NCBI RefSeq assembly: GCF_034350045.1
Contig: NZ_CP133781.1
Coordinates: forward strand, 2,758,001-2,822,000
DNA length: 64,000 nucleotides
Direction of reading: 5' to 3'
Source: Pseudomonas sp. CCI4.2
GTDB lineage: Bacteria > Pseudomonadota > Gammaproteobacteria > Pseudomonadales > Pseudomonadaceae
Of the stretch, positions 30,877-40,349 are shown piece by piece; positions within the stretch are counted from its first letter, which is position 1; every line of letters starts with the position of its first letter. Under the pieces are notes generated by a model that was not told the DNA's origin, searched no databases, and worked only from the letters and a program-made list of their open reading frames with translations. A program made the translations under genes and the position numbers.

Positions 30877-31593
30877 TCAGCTTCCTTTCACGGTCCGGCC
30901 GTTGACGGTGCCGTCTTGCAGCATGATGTTGTATTCCTTGCCGTCGTTCTCAACCTGTTGCAGGCGAACCAGCAGGTAGTCCCAATCTTTGGCGAACCAC
31001 ATCACGGTGATGCGTTTGCTTTGGGTTGGATCACGGACGCGTTCAACTTTGATGGCTTCGACTTGGCCCGCTTTAGTGGAAACCTTTTCCAGGCCCAGAA
31101 CGCGGAAGTCATAAGTGTCGACCTCATCGCCATCGACAACTTGGTAGCTCATGCTTTTTTTGCCAGCGGCAACGTCGTTCTGCAATGCCAGCTGATACGT
31201 CGATTTGTCGAGGATGCCGCGATTCAGTGGCACGGTGAACGCGGTGCCGCGGTCAGAACCATTGATGATTTTGGCTGCCCAGTCGAAGGTCATGTCGACT
31301 TTCTTGGATTTACCCAAACCACCACGTTCGAAGTTGTAGGTCTGTGGCAGCAGGGCGTCTTTGTCGACTTTCAGCGTACTGACTTCGGTCAGGCTGGCGA
31401 TCATCATGGAAGCCTTGAAACTCAGGGTCCAGGTGTCGTTGGCATCTTTTACGAGGCTGCGTTGAGCTGTGCCGCCGCTGATGGGCAGTTGCTTCCAGTC
31501 AGCGGTATATGAAGCAGAATAGGGTTGCAGGTCAGCGGCCTGAACAGCAGGCAGTGCGAGCAAAGCGAAAGCGAACAGCAAAGCGCGACGCAT
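30877..31593 (-). CDS. DUF3108 family exported protein
   Basis: A 238-residue protein with signal peptide MRRALLFAFALLALPAVQA (cut near 19/20), so probably periplasmic. The mature part is beta-rich and matches DUF3108 (YSASYTADWKQLPISGGTAQRSL.. and ..RITVMWFAKDWDYLLVRLQQVE). The function is unknown. It starts 8 bp after purN and is the last gene before a strong terminator, so it belongs to the purine operon transcript. Confidence 0.88.
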   Translation of the reverse strand: MRRALLFAFALLALPAVQAADLQPYSASYTADWKQLPISGGTAQRSLVKDANDTWTLSFKASMMIASLTEVSTLKVDKDALLPQTYNFERGGLGKSKKVDMTFDWAAKIINGSDRGTAFTVPLNRGILDKSTYQLALQNDVAAGKKSMSYQVVDGDEVDTYDFRVLGLEKVSTKAGQVEAIKVERVRDPTQSKRITVMWFAKDWDYLLVRLQQVENDGKEYNIMLQDGTVNGRTVKGS

Positions 31594-31601
31594 AGTATCT
31601 C

Positions 31602-32249
31602 CTAGGTTCGAATCAAGTGGCCACGGGCCCCAAGTAACTGGCCGTCCAGCGAAGCGCCGTGTTCGTCAAGGCTCAATCGTCCTTCGGCAAACCAGCGAAT
31701 CGCCAGCGGATAAATCTGGTGTTCCTGAGCATGAACGCGTTGCGCCAGGCTGCTTGGCGAATCATCTGACTCAACCGAAACGACTGCCTGTACGACCAGA
31801 GGACCTCCATCGAGTTCCTCGGTCACGAAATGCACGCTGCAACCATGCTCACTGTCACCAGCTTCCAGTACCCGTTGGTGAGTGTGCAAGCCTTTATATC
31901 GCGGCAGCAGGGAAGGGTGGATGTTGATCAAGCGTCCCTGATAATGCCGAACGAACGCCGCACTCAAGATTCGCATGAATCCGGCGAGCACCACCAGCCT
32001 GGGTTTGAACGTATCGATCAGCTCGATCAGCGCAGCATCGAAGGCCTCGCGGCCTTCAAACGCGGTATGGTCCAACACCCGGGTTTCGATGCCGGCAGCC
32101 TTGGCCCGCTGGAGGCCGAAAGCATCGGCGCGGTTGGAAATTACCGCGCAGATCCGGGCCGGTTGATCGACGCCGTGGAGGCGCTCGATCATGGCTTGCA
32201 AATTACTACCGGTACCGGACAGCAGCACCACTACATCACACGCTGACAT
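31602..32249 (-). CDS. purN: Phosphoribosylglycinamide formyltransferase
   Basis: Third step of purine synthesis: transfers formyl from 10-formyltetrahydrofolate to GAR. 215 residues with LLSGTGSNLQAMI (phosphate binding), catalytic N and H in INIHPSLLPRYKGLHTH, and D in FVTEELDGGP. The ATG overlaps the purM stop by one base (TGATG), the usual purMN coupling. Confidence 0.96.
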   Translation of the reverse strand: MSACDVVVLLSGTGSNLQAMIERLHGVDQPARICAVISNRADAFGLQRAKAAGIETRVLDHTAFEGREAFDAALIELIDTFKPRLVVLAGFMRILSAAFVRHYQGRLINIHPSLLPRYKGLHTHQRVLEAGDSEHGCSVHFVTEELDGGPLVVQAVVSVESDDSPSSLAQRVHAQEHQIYPLAIRWFAEGRLSLDEHGASLDGQLLGARGHLIRT

Positions 32250-33307
32250 CAGTGTGCCTTGAGGTTTTTCAGCTCGACCTGCGCATCGCCTTCAACGGCT
32301 TTCGCGATCCGACCAATAACCCACGGCTGCTCGCCGGCTTCACGCAGCACGTTCAGCGCGATGTCGACGTGTTCCTGAGCAACGCAAATAACCATGCCGA
32401 CGCCGCAGTTGAGGACACGGTGCATTTCTGTTTCGGCAACGTTGCCTTGCTGCTGTAACCAATCGAACACTGCCGGGCGCTGCCAACTGGCGACGTCGAC
32501 CACGGCTTGAGTGCCTGCGGGCAGTACGCGCGGAATGTTGTCCACCAGGCCGCCGCCGGTGATGTGCGCCATGGCCTTGACCGCGCCGGTGTCCTTGATC
32601 AGCTTGAGCACCTGCTTGACGTAGATACGGGTCGGTGCCATCAGCAGGTCGGTCAACGGCTTGCCGTCGAGCTGGATGGTTTCGATATCGGCGCCAGCGA
32701 CTTCGATGATTTTGCGGATCAGCGAGTAACCGTTTGAGTGCGGGCCAGAAGACGGCAGGGCTAGCAGTGCGTCACCGACCGCGACTTTCGAGCCGTCGAT
32801 GATGTCGGCTTTTTCCACAACGCCGACGCAGAAGCCCGCCAGGTCGTAGTCTTCGCCTTCGTACATGCCCGGCATTTCAGCTGTTTCGCCGCCTACCAGC
32901 GAGCACCCTGCCAGTTCACAGCCTGCGCCAATGCCGGTCACGACCTGGGTCGCGGTTTCGACGTTGAGCTTGCCGGTGGCGTAGTAGTCGAGAAAGAACA
33001 GCGGCTCTGCACCACACACGATCAGGTCGTTGACGCACATGGCCACCAAATCGATGCCGATGGTGTCGTGCTTGTTCAGGTTCAGCGCCAGACGCAGCTT
33101 GGTGCCCACGCCGTCGGTGCCGGAAACCAGCACGGGTTGCTTGTAGCCAGCCGGGATTTCGCAAAGGGCGCCGAAGCCACCCAGGCCGCCCATGACTTCC
33201 GGACGCTTGGTGCGCTTGGCAACGCTTTTAATGCGTTCAACCAATGCTTCACCGGCGTCGATGTCTACACCGGCGTCTTTGTAGCTCAGGGAGGGTTGCT
33301 TGCTCAT
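32249..33307 (-). CDS. purM: Phosphoribosylformylglycinamidine cyclo-ligase (AIR synthetase)
   Basis: Fifth step of purine synthesis, closing the imidazole ring with ATP. 352 residues starting [20 protein letters not shown], with [33 protein letters not shown] and the glycine-rich [14 protein letters not shown] 33307 is the family start; the open frame continues 21 codons further upstream without support. purM is the first gene of the purM-purN-DUF3108 operon. Confidence 0.96.
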   Translation of the reverse strand: MSKQPSLSYKDAGVDIDAGEALVERIKSVAKRTKRPEVMGGLGGFGALCEIPAGYKQPVLVSGTDGVGTKLRLALNLNKHDTIGIDLVAMCVNDLIVCGAEPLFFLDYYATGKLNVETATQVVTGIGAGCELAGCSLVGGETAEMPGMYEGEDYDLAGFCVGVVEKADIIDGSKVAVGDALLALPSSGPHSNGYSLIRKIIEVAGADIETIQLDGKPLTDLLMAPTRIYVKQVLKLIKDTGAVKAMAHITGGGLVDNIPRVLPAGTQAVVDVASWQRPAVFDWLQQQGNVAETEMHRVLNCGVGMVICVAQEHVDIALNVLREAGEQPWVIGRIAKAVEGDAQVELKNLKAH

Positions 33308-33655
33308 AATCCAGGCCTTTAGGGGGGATTCGGGGGATCGACTGCTAAAGCAGGGCCGTTCAAAAAACATCGCGAGGGTAATAACGCGTCGTTTCAGGGG
33401 CCGCTGCCATCGTCAGTCTGTGAAGGCGCGCGATTTTATCAGGCTTACAGGGCAGCGGCCATCCTTAGGCCGACCGGTAGGCTGTTGAGGAGAAAATAAT
33501 TCACCAGTGTGCTCGCGCTGGCTCGTTCGTCGGCGCCTGTATAAGGTGTAGCTCTGATTATTTGTGAATGATTCGACCCGATGTGTGGTCTCAACCGCAT
33601 CAGTTGTGTCATGCGTTCTTTTTTTTGTGTCATTTTTGGCCTTCGGGAATCCTTA
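33308..33655. other. Divergent intergenic region, purM / DUF2066 gene
   Basis: 348 bp containing both promoters. The sequence before 33656 is T-rich (TTCTTTTTTTTGTGTCATTT). I see no palindrome, repeat or credible gene. Confidence 0.5.
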
Positions 33656-34732
33656 ATGCGTCTTTCTACCCAGCGTTTTTCTAAATTATTATTCGTGGGC
33701 TGCCTCTCACTTGTCAGCTTGCCCAGCTTCGCGGAAACCGTCAGCAACCTGTACCAAGTGCGTGAGCCCGTTACTGGGCAATCGCCTGACGAGCGTACGC
33801 AGGCGACCCAGCGCGCCCTCGAAACCTTGGTCCTGCGTCTGACCGGTGATCCAAAGGCTATGCAAAGCGCGGGCTTGTCTGAGGTGCGCAAAGACCCGCA
33901 GCAGATCATCAGTAAATATGGCTACGAGGCTGGTCCGCCGGAAACCTTGCTGGTGGATTTCGACCCGGTCAGCGCCGACAACTCGTTGCGAAAGGCCGGC
34001 CTGCCGTTGTGGGGCACCAATCGCCCGGCCATTTTGGGCTGGTGGTTGAACGATGCTACTGACGGTTCAAATCTGGTGGGCGACGGTCAGGCGCTGGCCG
34101 AACCGTTGCGCCGCGCGGCTCAGCACCGTGGCTTGCCGTTACGGTTGCCGCTGGCGGACTTAAGTGAGCAAATCGTCGCCACCGCGAAGAATCTAGAAGG
34201 CTCGGACCCTGCGCCCTTAAAAGAGGCCTCTGATCGATATGGCGCCGATGCTTTGCTGGCCGTGCATGCCCATCAAGACGGCGGACAATGGCAAGCCACG
34301 TGGCGTTTATGGCTCGGTGCTCAGCGTGAGCAGGGCACCGCCACTGGCACGGATACTGCGGCATTGGCTGATGCGGTGATGTTGGCAGTCAGCGAGCGCC
34401 TGGCGCCGCATTTCGTGGTCAGGCCCGGCGCGTCCACCGGTCTGGTATTGCACGTGCAAGGCATGACCTTGGAGCGCTACGCGCAGTTGGGTCGTTTGCT
34501 TGATCCGTTTGGCGCAAAATTGAAAAGCGTGGAAGGGGATTCCATCACTTATGACCTCAGTGGCAGCGCTGACCAATTGCGGTCGCAGTTGTCCCTGGCC
34601 AAGTTGCAGGAAGTTCCGGTCAGCGAGGTAGCGCCTGAGGCGCCGACCCAGCCAGCCGCCGTTGGCGGGGTGGCGCCTGTTGCGCCAGCACGGCAAACGC
34701 CTTCGTCGCCGCAGTTGAATTTCCGCTGGTAG
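33656..34732 (+). CDS. DUF2066 exported protein
   Basis: A 358-residue protein starting MRLSTQRFSKLLFVGCLSLV with signal cleavage near SLPSFA/ET, so periplasmic. The body matches DUF2066 (LYQVREPVTGQSPDERTQAT, RYGADALLAVHAHQDGGQWQ). The C-terminus is proline- and alanine-rich (APEAPTQPAAVGGVAPVAPA), probably disordered. Function unknown. The order purM, DUF2066, PerM-like permease, hda is conserved in pseudomonads. Confidence 0.88.
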   Translation: MRLSTQRFSKLLFVGCLSLVSLPSFAETVSNLYQVREPVTGQSPDERTQATQRALETLVLRLTGDPKAMQSAGLSEVRKDPQQIISKYGYEAGPPETLLVDFDPVSADNSLRKAGLPLWGTNRPAILGWWLNDATDGSNLVGDGQALAEPLRRAAQHRGLPLRLPLADLSEQIVATAKNLEGSDPAPLKEASDRYGADALLAVHAHQDGGQWQATWRLWLGAQREQGTATGTDTAALADAVMLAVSERLAPHFVVRPGASTGLVLHVQGMTLERYAQLGRLLDPFGAKLKSVEGDSITYDLSGSADQLRSQLSLAKLQEVPVSEVAPEAPTQPAAVGGVAPVAPARQTPSSPQLNFRW

Positions 34733-34784
34733 ACATGGAATGCTTGTATACGGTTTTTAATTTTCGGGTGTTAAAGGGGCAGTA

Positions 34785-35858
34785 ATGGCTGGTTCACGTC
34801 GTTTGTTCTGGATTGGCGGGGTTGCCCTGCTGTGCGTGTTCGTGTTTTTGCTGCACCCGATCCTGACACCGTTTTTGATTGCATTGCTGTTGGCGTACAT
34901 GGCCGACCCGTTGGTTGACCGGCTGGAGGCCGTCGGGTCATCGCGCACGCTGGGCGTGGTTGTGGTGTTCGGTATGTTCACACTGGTATTCATGACTTTG
35001 TTATTGGTGTTGGTGCCGATGCTCGCCAAGCAATTGTTCCGCTTGTATGAGCTTGCACCGCAAATACTCGATTGGTTGCAACACACGGCATTGCCGTGGA
35101 CCCAGGCAAAGCTGGGCCTGGCAGAAGGTTTCTGGAAGTTTGACAAGGTCAAGGCCGCTATTTCTGAGCACATGGGCCAGACCAGCGACATCGTTGGCAT
35201 CGTATTGGCCCAGGCCACGGCCTCAAGCCTGGCGCTGATTGGTTTGCTGACCAATCTGATATTGATCCCGGTGGTGTGCTTCTACCTGCTGCGTGACTGG
35301 GACGTGATGATGGCGAAGGTGCGTAACCTCTTGCCGCGCCATCGCGAAGGACAAATCGTCAAGTTGGCTGGCGAATGCCACGAAGTGTTAGGCGCATTTA
35401 TTCGCGGGCAGTTGTTGGTCATGGTCGCCCTGGGGTTCATCTACGCGGCGGGCCTGATGTTGGTGGGTCTGGAGCTGGGCCTGTTGATCGGAGTAATTGC
35501 CGGTCTCGCCGCCATCGTTCCGTACATGGGGTTTGTGATAGGCATTGGCGCGGCGATTATTGCCGGCCTGTTTCAGTTTGGTGGTGATCTGTACCCGATG
35601 ATGGGCATTGTCGCGGTGTTCATGATTGGTCAGGCGCTGGAAGGCATGGTGCTGACGCCATTGCTGGTGGGCGACCGAATCGGCTTGCACCCGGTGGCAG
35701 TGATTTTTGCAATTCTGGCCGGGGGTGAGCTCTTTGGCTTCACCGGCGTGTTGTTGGCGCTCCCGGTAGCAGCCGTGATCATGGTGGTCCTGCGCCATGC
35801 CCATGACGTCTATAAAGAGTCAGATATCTATGGCGGAACGGAAGATCCTGATTTGTAG
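34785..35858 (+). CDS. AI-2E transporter family (PerM-like) permease
   Basis: A 357-residue inner-membrane protein with about eight hydrophobic segments and the family motif PYMGFVIGIGAAIIAGLFQFG plus a C-terminal GELFGFTGVLLALPVAAV segment. Members range from putative autoinducer-2 exporters to sodium/proton antiporters; the substrate cannot be assigned. It lies between the DUF2066 gene and hda on the same strand. Confidence 0.88.
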   Translation: MAGSRRLFWIGGVALLCVFVFLLHPILTPFLIALLLAYMADPLVDRLEAVGSSRTLGVVVVFGMFTLVFMTLLLVLVPMLAKQLFRLYELAPQILDWLQHTALPWTQAKLGLAEGFWKFDKVKAAISEHMGQTSDIVGIVLAQATASSLALIGLLTNLILIPVVCFYLLRDWDVMMAKVRNLLPRHREGQIVKLAGECHEVLGAFIRGQLLVMVALGFIYAAGLMLVGLELGLLIGVIAGLAAIVPYMGFVIGIGAAIIAGLFQFGGDLYPMMGIVAVFMIGQALEGMVLTPLLVGDRIGLHPVAVIFAILAGGELFGFTGVLLALPVAAVIMVVLRHAHDVYKESDIYGGTEDPDL

Positions 35859-35980
35859 CTTCTACAGGCCGTCTCAAACCTTTGATTTTGCTACCGCATT
35901 GTGTGCCCAGCGCCACCGGTATAAACTTTGCACACTTTACACAGAGGCCCCTAGCGGTTCGCCTGAACCGCTCAGCCAGC

Positions 35981-36685
35981 ATGAAACCGATTCAGCTGCC
36001 CTTGGGTGTGCGTCTGCGCGATGACGCCACTTTCATCAATTACTATCCCGGCGCTAATGCTGCAGCACTCGGCTATGTCGAGCGGCTGTGTGAGGCCGAT
36101 GCTGGCTGGACCGAAAGCCTGATTTATCTCTGGGGCAAGGACGGCGTCGGTCGCACTCATCTGTTGCAAGCTGCTTGCTTGCGCTTGGAGCAAATGGGTG
36201 AGCCTGCGGTATACCTGCCGCTGGCCGATCTCTTAAGTGAAGGGGTCAAACTCCTCGACAATCTTGAGCGGTACGAACTGGTGTGCCTGGACGACCTGCA
36301 AGCGGTGGTCGGTAAGCCGGAGTGGGAAGAAGCCTTATTTCATCTATTCAATCGCCTGCGCGACAGCGGTCGCCGTTTATTGATTGCGGCGTCGCAATCG
36401 CCCCGGGAGTTGCCGGTCAAGCTGCTCGATCTTAAATCGCGCCTGACCATGGCCTTGGTGTTCCAGATGCGCGGGCTGTCTGACGAAGACAAGCTGCGCG
36501 CCCTCCAACTTCGGGCTTCACGCCGTGGCTTGCACCTGACCGATGAAGTCGGCCATTTTATTCTGACCCGTGGCACCCGCAGCATGAGCGCATTGTTCGA
36601 GCTGTTGGAGCGCCTCGACCAAGCGTCGTTGCAGGCACAACGCAAGCTGACCATTCCGTTTTTGAAAGAGACGCTGGGTTGGTAA
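35981..36685 (+). CDS. hda: DnaA regulatory inactivator Hda
   Basis: AAA+ protein of 234 residues that, with the sliding clamp, stimulates ATP hydrolysis by DnaA and prevents re-initiation. The N-terminal MKPIQLPLGVRLRDDATF contains the QLPLG-type clamp-binding motif. The P-loop is GKDGVGRTHLL, with the usual lysine replaced by arginine. ELVCLDDLQAVVG is the Walker B. ATG 35981 is the family start; 33 codons upstream are open but unsupported. Confidence 0.93.
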   Translation: MKPIQLPLGVRLRDDATFINYYPGANAAALGYVERLCEADAGWTESLIYLWGKDGVGRTHLLQAACLRLEQMGEPAVYLPLADLLSEGVKLLDNLERYELVCLDDLQAVVGKPEWEEALFHLFNRLRDSGRRLLIAASQSPRELPVKLLDLKSRLTMALVFQMRGLSDEDKLRALQLRASRRGLHLTDEVGHFILTRGTRSMSALFELLERLDQASLQAQRKLTIPFLKETLGW

Positions 36686-36692
36686 TTCCGTC

Positions 36693-37457
36693 GTGATAGC
36701 CCCGGATCTGCTGATGCAAACGGCGGCGGCGCTACGCCACGCTCAGCGCATTTTAGTGATTACCGGTGCTGGCCTGTCGGCCGATTCAGGTTTGCCCACC
36801 TATCGCGGGGTCGGCGGTCTCTATAACGGCACAACGGTGGACGGTCTGCCCATCGAAATGGCGTTGTCAGGGCCGATGCTGCGCCGCGATCCCGCACTGT
36901 GCTGGAAATACATCGCCGAGTTGGGAAAAGCGTGTCTGGGGGCGCAACCGAATGCAGCGCATTACGCCATCGCTCAATTGCAGCGAATCAAGCCTGACTG
37001 TTGGGTGTTGACGCAGAACGTCGATGGCTATCACCGAGCAGCGGGCAGTCCACCTGAGCGCTTGATCGAAATTCACGGGCAGCTGTCACCTTTGTTCTGT
37101 CAGTCCTGCGGCGCGGTTGATCCGCAGTTGAGCGAGCATCTGCAGCGGCCATTACCGCCACTGTGCAAAACATGCCAGGGGATATTGCGCCCGCCGGTGG
37201 TGTTGTTTCAGGAAATGCTGCCCGAGCGGGCGATGGAGACGCTGCACGAGGAGATGGCCAAGGGTTTTGATGCCGTATTGACGATCGGCACCACGGCCAG
37301 TTTTCCGTACATTCATGAGCCCGTGCTGCGTGCGCGTGTGGCTGGGGGCTTTACCGCAGAGATAAATCCGCAGCGCACCGATCATAGCGCGGCGATGGAT
37401 GTGTTTCTGGGCTGTAGAGCCTTAGAGGTTATGGAGTTGCTGATAAGTCACATCTAG
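36693..37457 (+). CDS. Sirtuin-type NAD-dependent protein deacylase
   Basis: A 254-residue Sir2 protein. GAGLSADSGLPTYRG binds NAD; QNVDGYH carries the catalytic His nearby (EIHGQ); two cysteine pairs CQSC and CKTC bind structural zinc. GTTASFPYIHEP is a variant of the usual GTSLVVYP. The predicted GTG start lies 7 bp after hda; an ATG at 36714 is a shorter alternative. Probably deacylates lysines using NAD. Confidence 0.9.
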   Translation: MIAPDLLMQTAAALRHAQRILVITGAGLSADSGLPTYRGVGGLYNGTTVDGLPIEMALSGPMLRRDPALCWKYIAELGKACLGAQPNAAHYAIAQLQRIKPDCWVLTQNVDGYHRAAGSPPERLIEIHGQLSPLFCQSCGAVDPQLSEHLQRPLPPLCKTCQGILRPPVVLFQEMLPERAMETLHEEMAKGFDAVLTIGTTASFPYIHEPVLRARVAGGFTAEINPQRTDHSAAMDVFLGCRALEVMELLISHI

Positions 37458-37532
37458 ATCGATTGAATTTGCAAATGAGGATGATAGAGGGCATAGTCTC
37501 GACTTCTTTACATATCAGCCACGGTCGTGCAC

Positions 37533-38198
37533 ATGTTCACTCGGTTCGCACCCCTCGTGCCTCTCGCACTGGTTACATTCCTTTTTGGTTGCGCGGCACA
37601 GATGCCCGTCTCGCAACAACAGCAACACTCTCCGGTTTTTCAGAACTCCATGACGGCGCAATCTGCGCGTATCTCGCAGATAACCGATGGGTCTGATGAT
37701 GCTGACGCTCTGTTCTCGGATGAGCTGATCACCGAGAAAGAGTTGGCCGATTTTGGAAGCAGCAAGCCGTATCGCATGCCCGTTCTCGCAGACAGCATCC
37801 TTGAGCGCGGCATGTCCTTGATCGGTACCCGGTACCGTGCAGGCGGCACCTCCGAATCTGGTTTCGATTGCAGCGGTTTCATCGGCTACCTGTTCCGCGA
37901 GCAAGCGGGCATGACTCTGCCGCGTTCCACGCGTGAAATGATCAACGTAGACGCACCCCTGGTGGCGCGTAACGACCTCAAGCCCGGTGATCTTTTGTTC
38001 TTCAGCACCAAGGGCCGTGGTCGTGTGAGCCATGCGGGTATCTATCTGGGCGATGATCAATTCATCCACTCCAGCAGTACGCGCAGCGGCGGTGTTCGGG
38101 TTGATAGCCTGGACGACAGCTACTGGAAAAAGACCTTTATCGAAGCCAAACGTGCATTAGCGATGGCTCCGACTACAATTCAGACTCAACACCAGTAA
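37533..38198 (+). CDS. NlpC/P60 (C40) peptidase lipoprotein, first of two
   Basis: Cell-wall endopeptidase family protein of 221 residues. The signal MFTRFAPLVPLALVTFLFGC has a lipobox Cys at 20. After a linker of about 75 residues the NlpC/P60 domain has the catalytic Cys in GFDCSGFIGYLF, His in RVSHAGIYLG and a polar third residue (HSSS). Family members cleave murein peptides. It is followed 88 bp later by a paralogue; both have LPRSTR/HEM-type segments. Confidence 0.9.
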   Translation: MFTRFAPLVPLALVTFLFGCAAQMPVSQQQQHSPVFQNSMTAQSARISQITDGSDDADALFSDELITEKELADFGSSKPYRMPVLADSILERGMSLIGTRYRAGGTSESGFDCSGFIGYLFREQAGMTLPRSTREMINVDAPLVARNDLKPGDLLFFSTKGRGRVSHAGIYLGDDQFIHSSSTRSGGVRVDSLDDSYWKKTFIEAKRALAMAPTTIQTQHQ

Positions 38199-38286
38199 AT
38201 AGCCGGGGCGTGTAAGCCGTCATCGGCTTATACGTGCTTGCGGCTCTCGGCACAGTAAGCCGCATCCAGATCAGGTTGTTGTGTTT

Positions 38287-38829
38287 ATGTCGATTACGTT
38301 ACGTCTTGGCTCAATAGGCATGCTGGTCGCGTTGCTCAGTGCATGCGCCGGCCATACTCCCTCGCCTCAAAGCTCTCGGGTTATTCAACCCGTGGTTTAT
38401 GCTCCCTCCGATTATTCCTCACCGGCTGCCGAAGATGTGCTTATTCGTGCGCTGGGATTGGTCGGCACGCCCTATCATTGGGGCGGCAACACGCCGGACT
38501 CCGGGTTTGATTGCAGTGGTCTGATTGGCTACGTTTACCGAAACTCGGCCGGCATCGCGCTGCCGCGTTCGACCCACGACATGCTGAGCATGCGTGCGCC
38601 CAATGTGGATCGCGACGCGTTGCAGTCGGGAGATTTGCTGTTTTTCGCTACTGGTGGTGGTTCAACCGTGAGCCACGCCGGCATCTACGTCGGAGAAGGG
38701 CGCTTCGTTCACGCCCCCGCCACAGGCGGCACCGTGCGGCTGGACAGTCTATCCAAACCGTATTGGCAAAAGGCCTACCTCAACGCCAAGCGCGTTATTC
38801 AACCAGAGCACTTGGCGCGCAATCCGTAG
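38287..38829 (+). CDS. NlpC/P60 (C40) peptidase lipoprotein, second of two
   Basis: 180 residues, paralogue of the preceding gene. The signal MSITLRLGSIGMLVALLSAC carries the lipobox Cys at 20. The domain follows closely, with GFDCSGLIGYVY (Cys), VSHAGIYVG (His) and FVHAPATGG. The linker is shorter than in the first copy. A GTG two codons upstream is an alternative start. The two copies likely arose by tandem duplication, a common arrangement in this family. Confidence 0.9.
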   Translation: MSITLRLGSIGMLVALLSACAGHTPSPQSSRVIQPVVYAPSDYSSPAAEDVLIRALGLVGTPYHWGGNTPDSGFDCSGLIGYVYRNSAGIALPRSTHDMLSMRAPNVDRDALQSGDLLFFATGGGSTVSHAGIYVGEGRFVHAPATGGTVRLDSLSKPYWQKAYLNAKRVIQPEHLARNP

Positions 38830-38848
38830 CAGTATTACCGACGGATTC

Positions 38849-38883
38849 TGTAGGAGCGGGCCCATCAAGGCGCCGCTGTCACC
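38849..38883. repeat. REP-like fragment
   Basis: CTGTAGGAGCGGGCCCATCA followed by AGGCGCCGCTGTC resembles one REP arm. It runs into the 3' end of the convergent sugar dehydrogenase gene. Confidence 0.45.
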
Positions 38884-40184
38884 CGCCAGATTTTGTTACC
38901 CACATCGTCAGCCACCAATAACCCGCCGTGTTGATCATTGATCACGCCGACCGGGCGGCCTTGGGCATTGTCGTCAGCATTCAAAAAGCCGCTCAAAAGG
39001 TCTATTGGCGTCCCGGTCGGTACGCCGTTGGCGAACGGCACGAACAGCACTTTATAACCGCTGTGCGGATTGCGATTCCATGAGCCATGTTGGCCAATGA
39101 ACATCCCTTGGTTGAAAGGTGCCGGCAAGGATTTTCCATCGGCGAAGGTCATGCCCAGCGACGCGGTGTGTGGACCCACTGCATAATCCGGGGGAATGGC
39201 CTCGGCCACCCGTTGCGGGTTCTGTGGTTTAACCCGCACGTCCACATGCTGGCCGTAGTAGCTGAACGGCCAGCCATAGAAGGCGCCATCTTTGACTGAG
39301 GTCACGTAGTCGGGCACCAAGTCGCTGCCAATCTCATCGCGCTCATTGACGGCGGTCCATAGCTTCCCGGTTTGTGGCTCCCAATCCATGCCGTTGGGGT
39401 TGCGCAGGCCGGAGGCAAAGATTCGATGCGCACCGGTGGCGGCATCAACCTCCCAGATCGACGCCCGACCTTGCTCTTTGTCGAGACCGTTTTCCCCAAC
39501 GTTACTGTTGGACCCCACCGTGACGTAAAGCTTCTTGCCGTCTTTGCTGGCAATGACGTTTTTGGTCCAGTGGTGATTGATCGTGCCCGCTGGCAAATCG
39601 GTCACGGTGGTCGGTTCACCGCTGATAGAAGTCTGTCCGTTTTCATAGTGATAACGCAGTAACTTATCGGTGTCGGCGACATAAAAATCGTTGCCGACCA
39701 GCGCCATGCCAAACGGTGAATTGAGGTTTTTCAGAAAGACTGTGCGAGTTTCAGCAATGCCATCGTGATTGCTGTCTCGCAGTAGGGTAATCCGGTTGGC
39801 GCTGGGTACACCCGCCCCCGCTCGGCCCATGACTTTTCTCATGATCCAGCCGCGGATGCCTGGAGAATCATCGGGCTTGGCGGGTGAGTTGGTTTCGGCG
39901 ACCAATACGTCGCCGTTGGGCAGCACGTACAACCAGCGCGGATGGTCCAGGTCTTCGGCAAACGCTGACACTTGAGTGCCCGGCGCGGCAATCGGTTTCG
40001 CGCCCTGAGGCCAGCCTACGGCCGGGGCAATATTGACCGTCGGAATCAGCGTTTTATTGGGCTCTGGCAGCATCGGCGTTGGCCCCATGCCATCTGCCAC
40101 TCTCAGCCTGGACGTTTCGCCGCAGGCAGCAAGGCCGACGGCCAATACCAAAAGGACAGCCATCTGGGGTCTGAAAGTGGGCAT
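38865..40184 (-). CDS. Exported PQQ-type sugar (sorbosone) dehydrogenase family protein
   Basis: A 439-residue protein, lipid-anchored by a lipobox near residue 21 (GLAAC). The body is the six-bladed propeller of the glucose/sorbosone dehydrogenase family, with [57 protein letters not shown] and [16 protein letters not shown]. Family members oxidise sugars with PQQ; the substrate here is unknown and no PQQ genes are near. ATG 40184 has GGAG 7 bp upstream; the ATG four codons earlier lacks one. Confidence 0.88.
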   Translation of the reverse strand: MPTFRPQMAVLLVLAVGLAACGETSRLRVADGMGPTPMLPEPNKTLIPTVNIAPAVGWPQGAKPIAAPGTQVSAFAEDLDHPRWLYVLPNGDVLVAETNSPAKPDDSPGIRGWIMRKVMGRAGAGVPSANRITLLRDSNHDGIAETRTVFLKNLNSPFGMALVGNDFYVADTDKLLRYHYENGQTSISGEPTTVTDLPAGTINHHWTKNVIASKDGKKLYVTVGSNSNVGENGLDKEQGRASIWEVDAATGAHRIFASGLRNPNGMDWEPQTGKLWTAVNERDEIGSDLVPDYVTSVKDGAFYGWPFSYYGQHVDVRVKPQNPQRVAEAIPPDYAVGPHTASLGMTFADGKSLPAPFNQGMFIGQHGSWNRNPHSGYKVLFVPFANGVPTGTPIDLLSGFLNADDNAQGRPVGVINDQHGGLLVADDVGNKIWRVTAAP

Positions 40185-40300
40185 GCTGATCTCCATGAAA
40201 ACAAAGGGGCGAGTAAGGAGATAGAGGCAGCTACACGGTCGAGGTTCAACATTTATTGCTGCGTCGGCTGAAATGAGAAGCGGGTCAAGGTGTACGCCAC

Positions 40301-40320
40301 GGATCGGAGCGTTCCGATCC
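40301..40320. other. Perfect inverted repeat
   Basis: GGATCGGA-GCGT-TCCGATCC, 8-bp arms and a 4-base centre, between the unknown gene (ends 40350) and the start of the dehydrogenase gene. No T-run on either strand, so an operator or a Rho-type 3' structure is as likely as a terminator. Confidence 0.4.
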
Positions 40321-40349
40321 GTTCGCGCATCACGCGGGGTAGGTGCTAA

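Noticed and set aside
38211..38234. TGTAAG..CTTATA dyad that recalls a GacA upstream element
   Set aside because: The spacer is about 10 bp instead of 6 and the right arm is imperfect. It lies between two NlpC/P60 genes and is better read as an ordinary intergenic hairpin.
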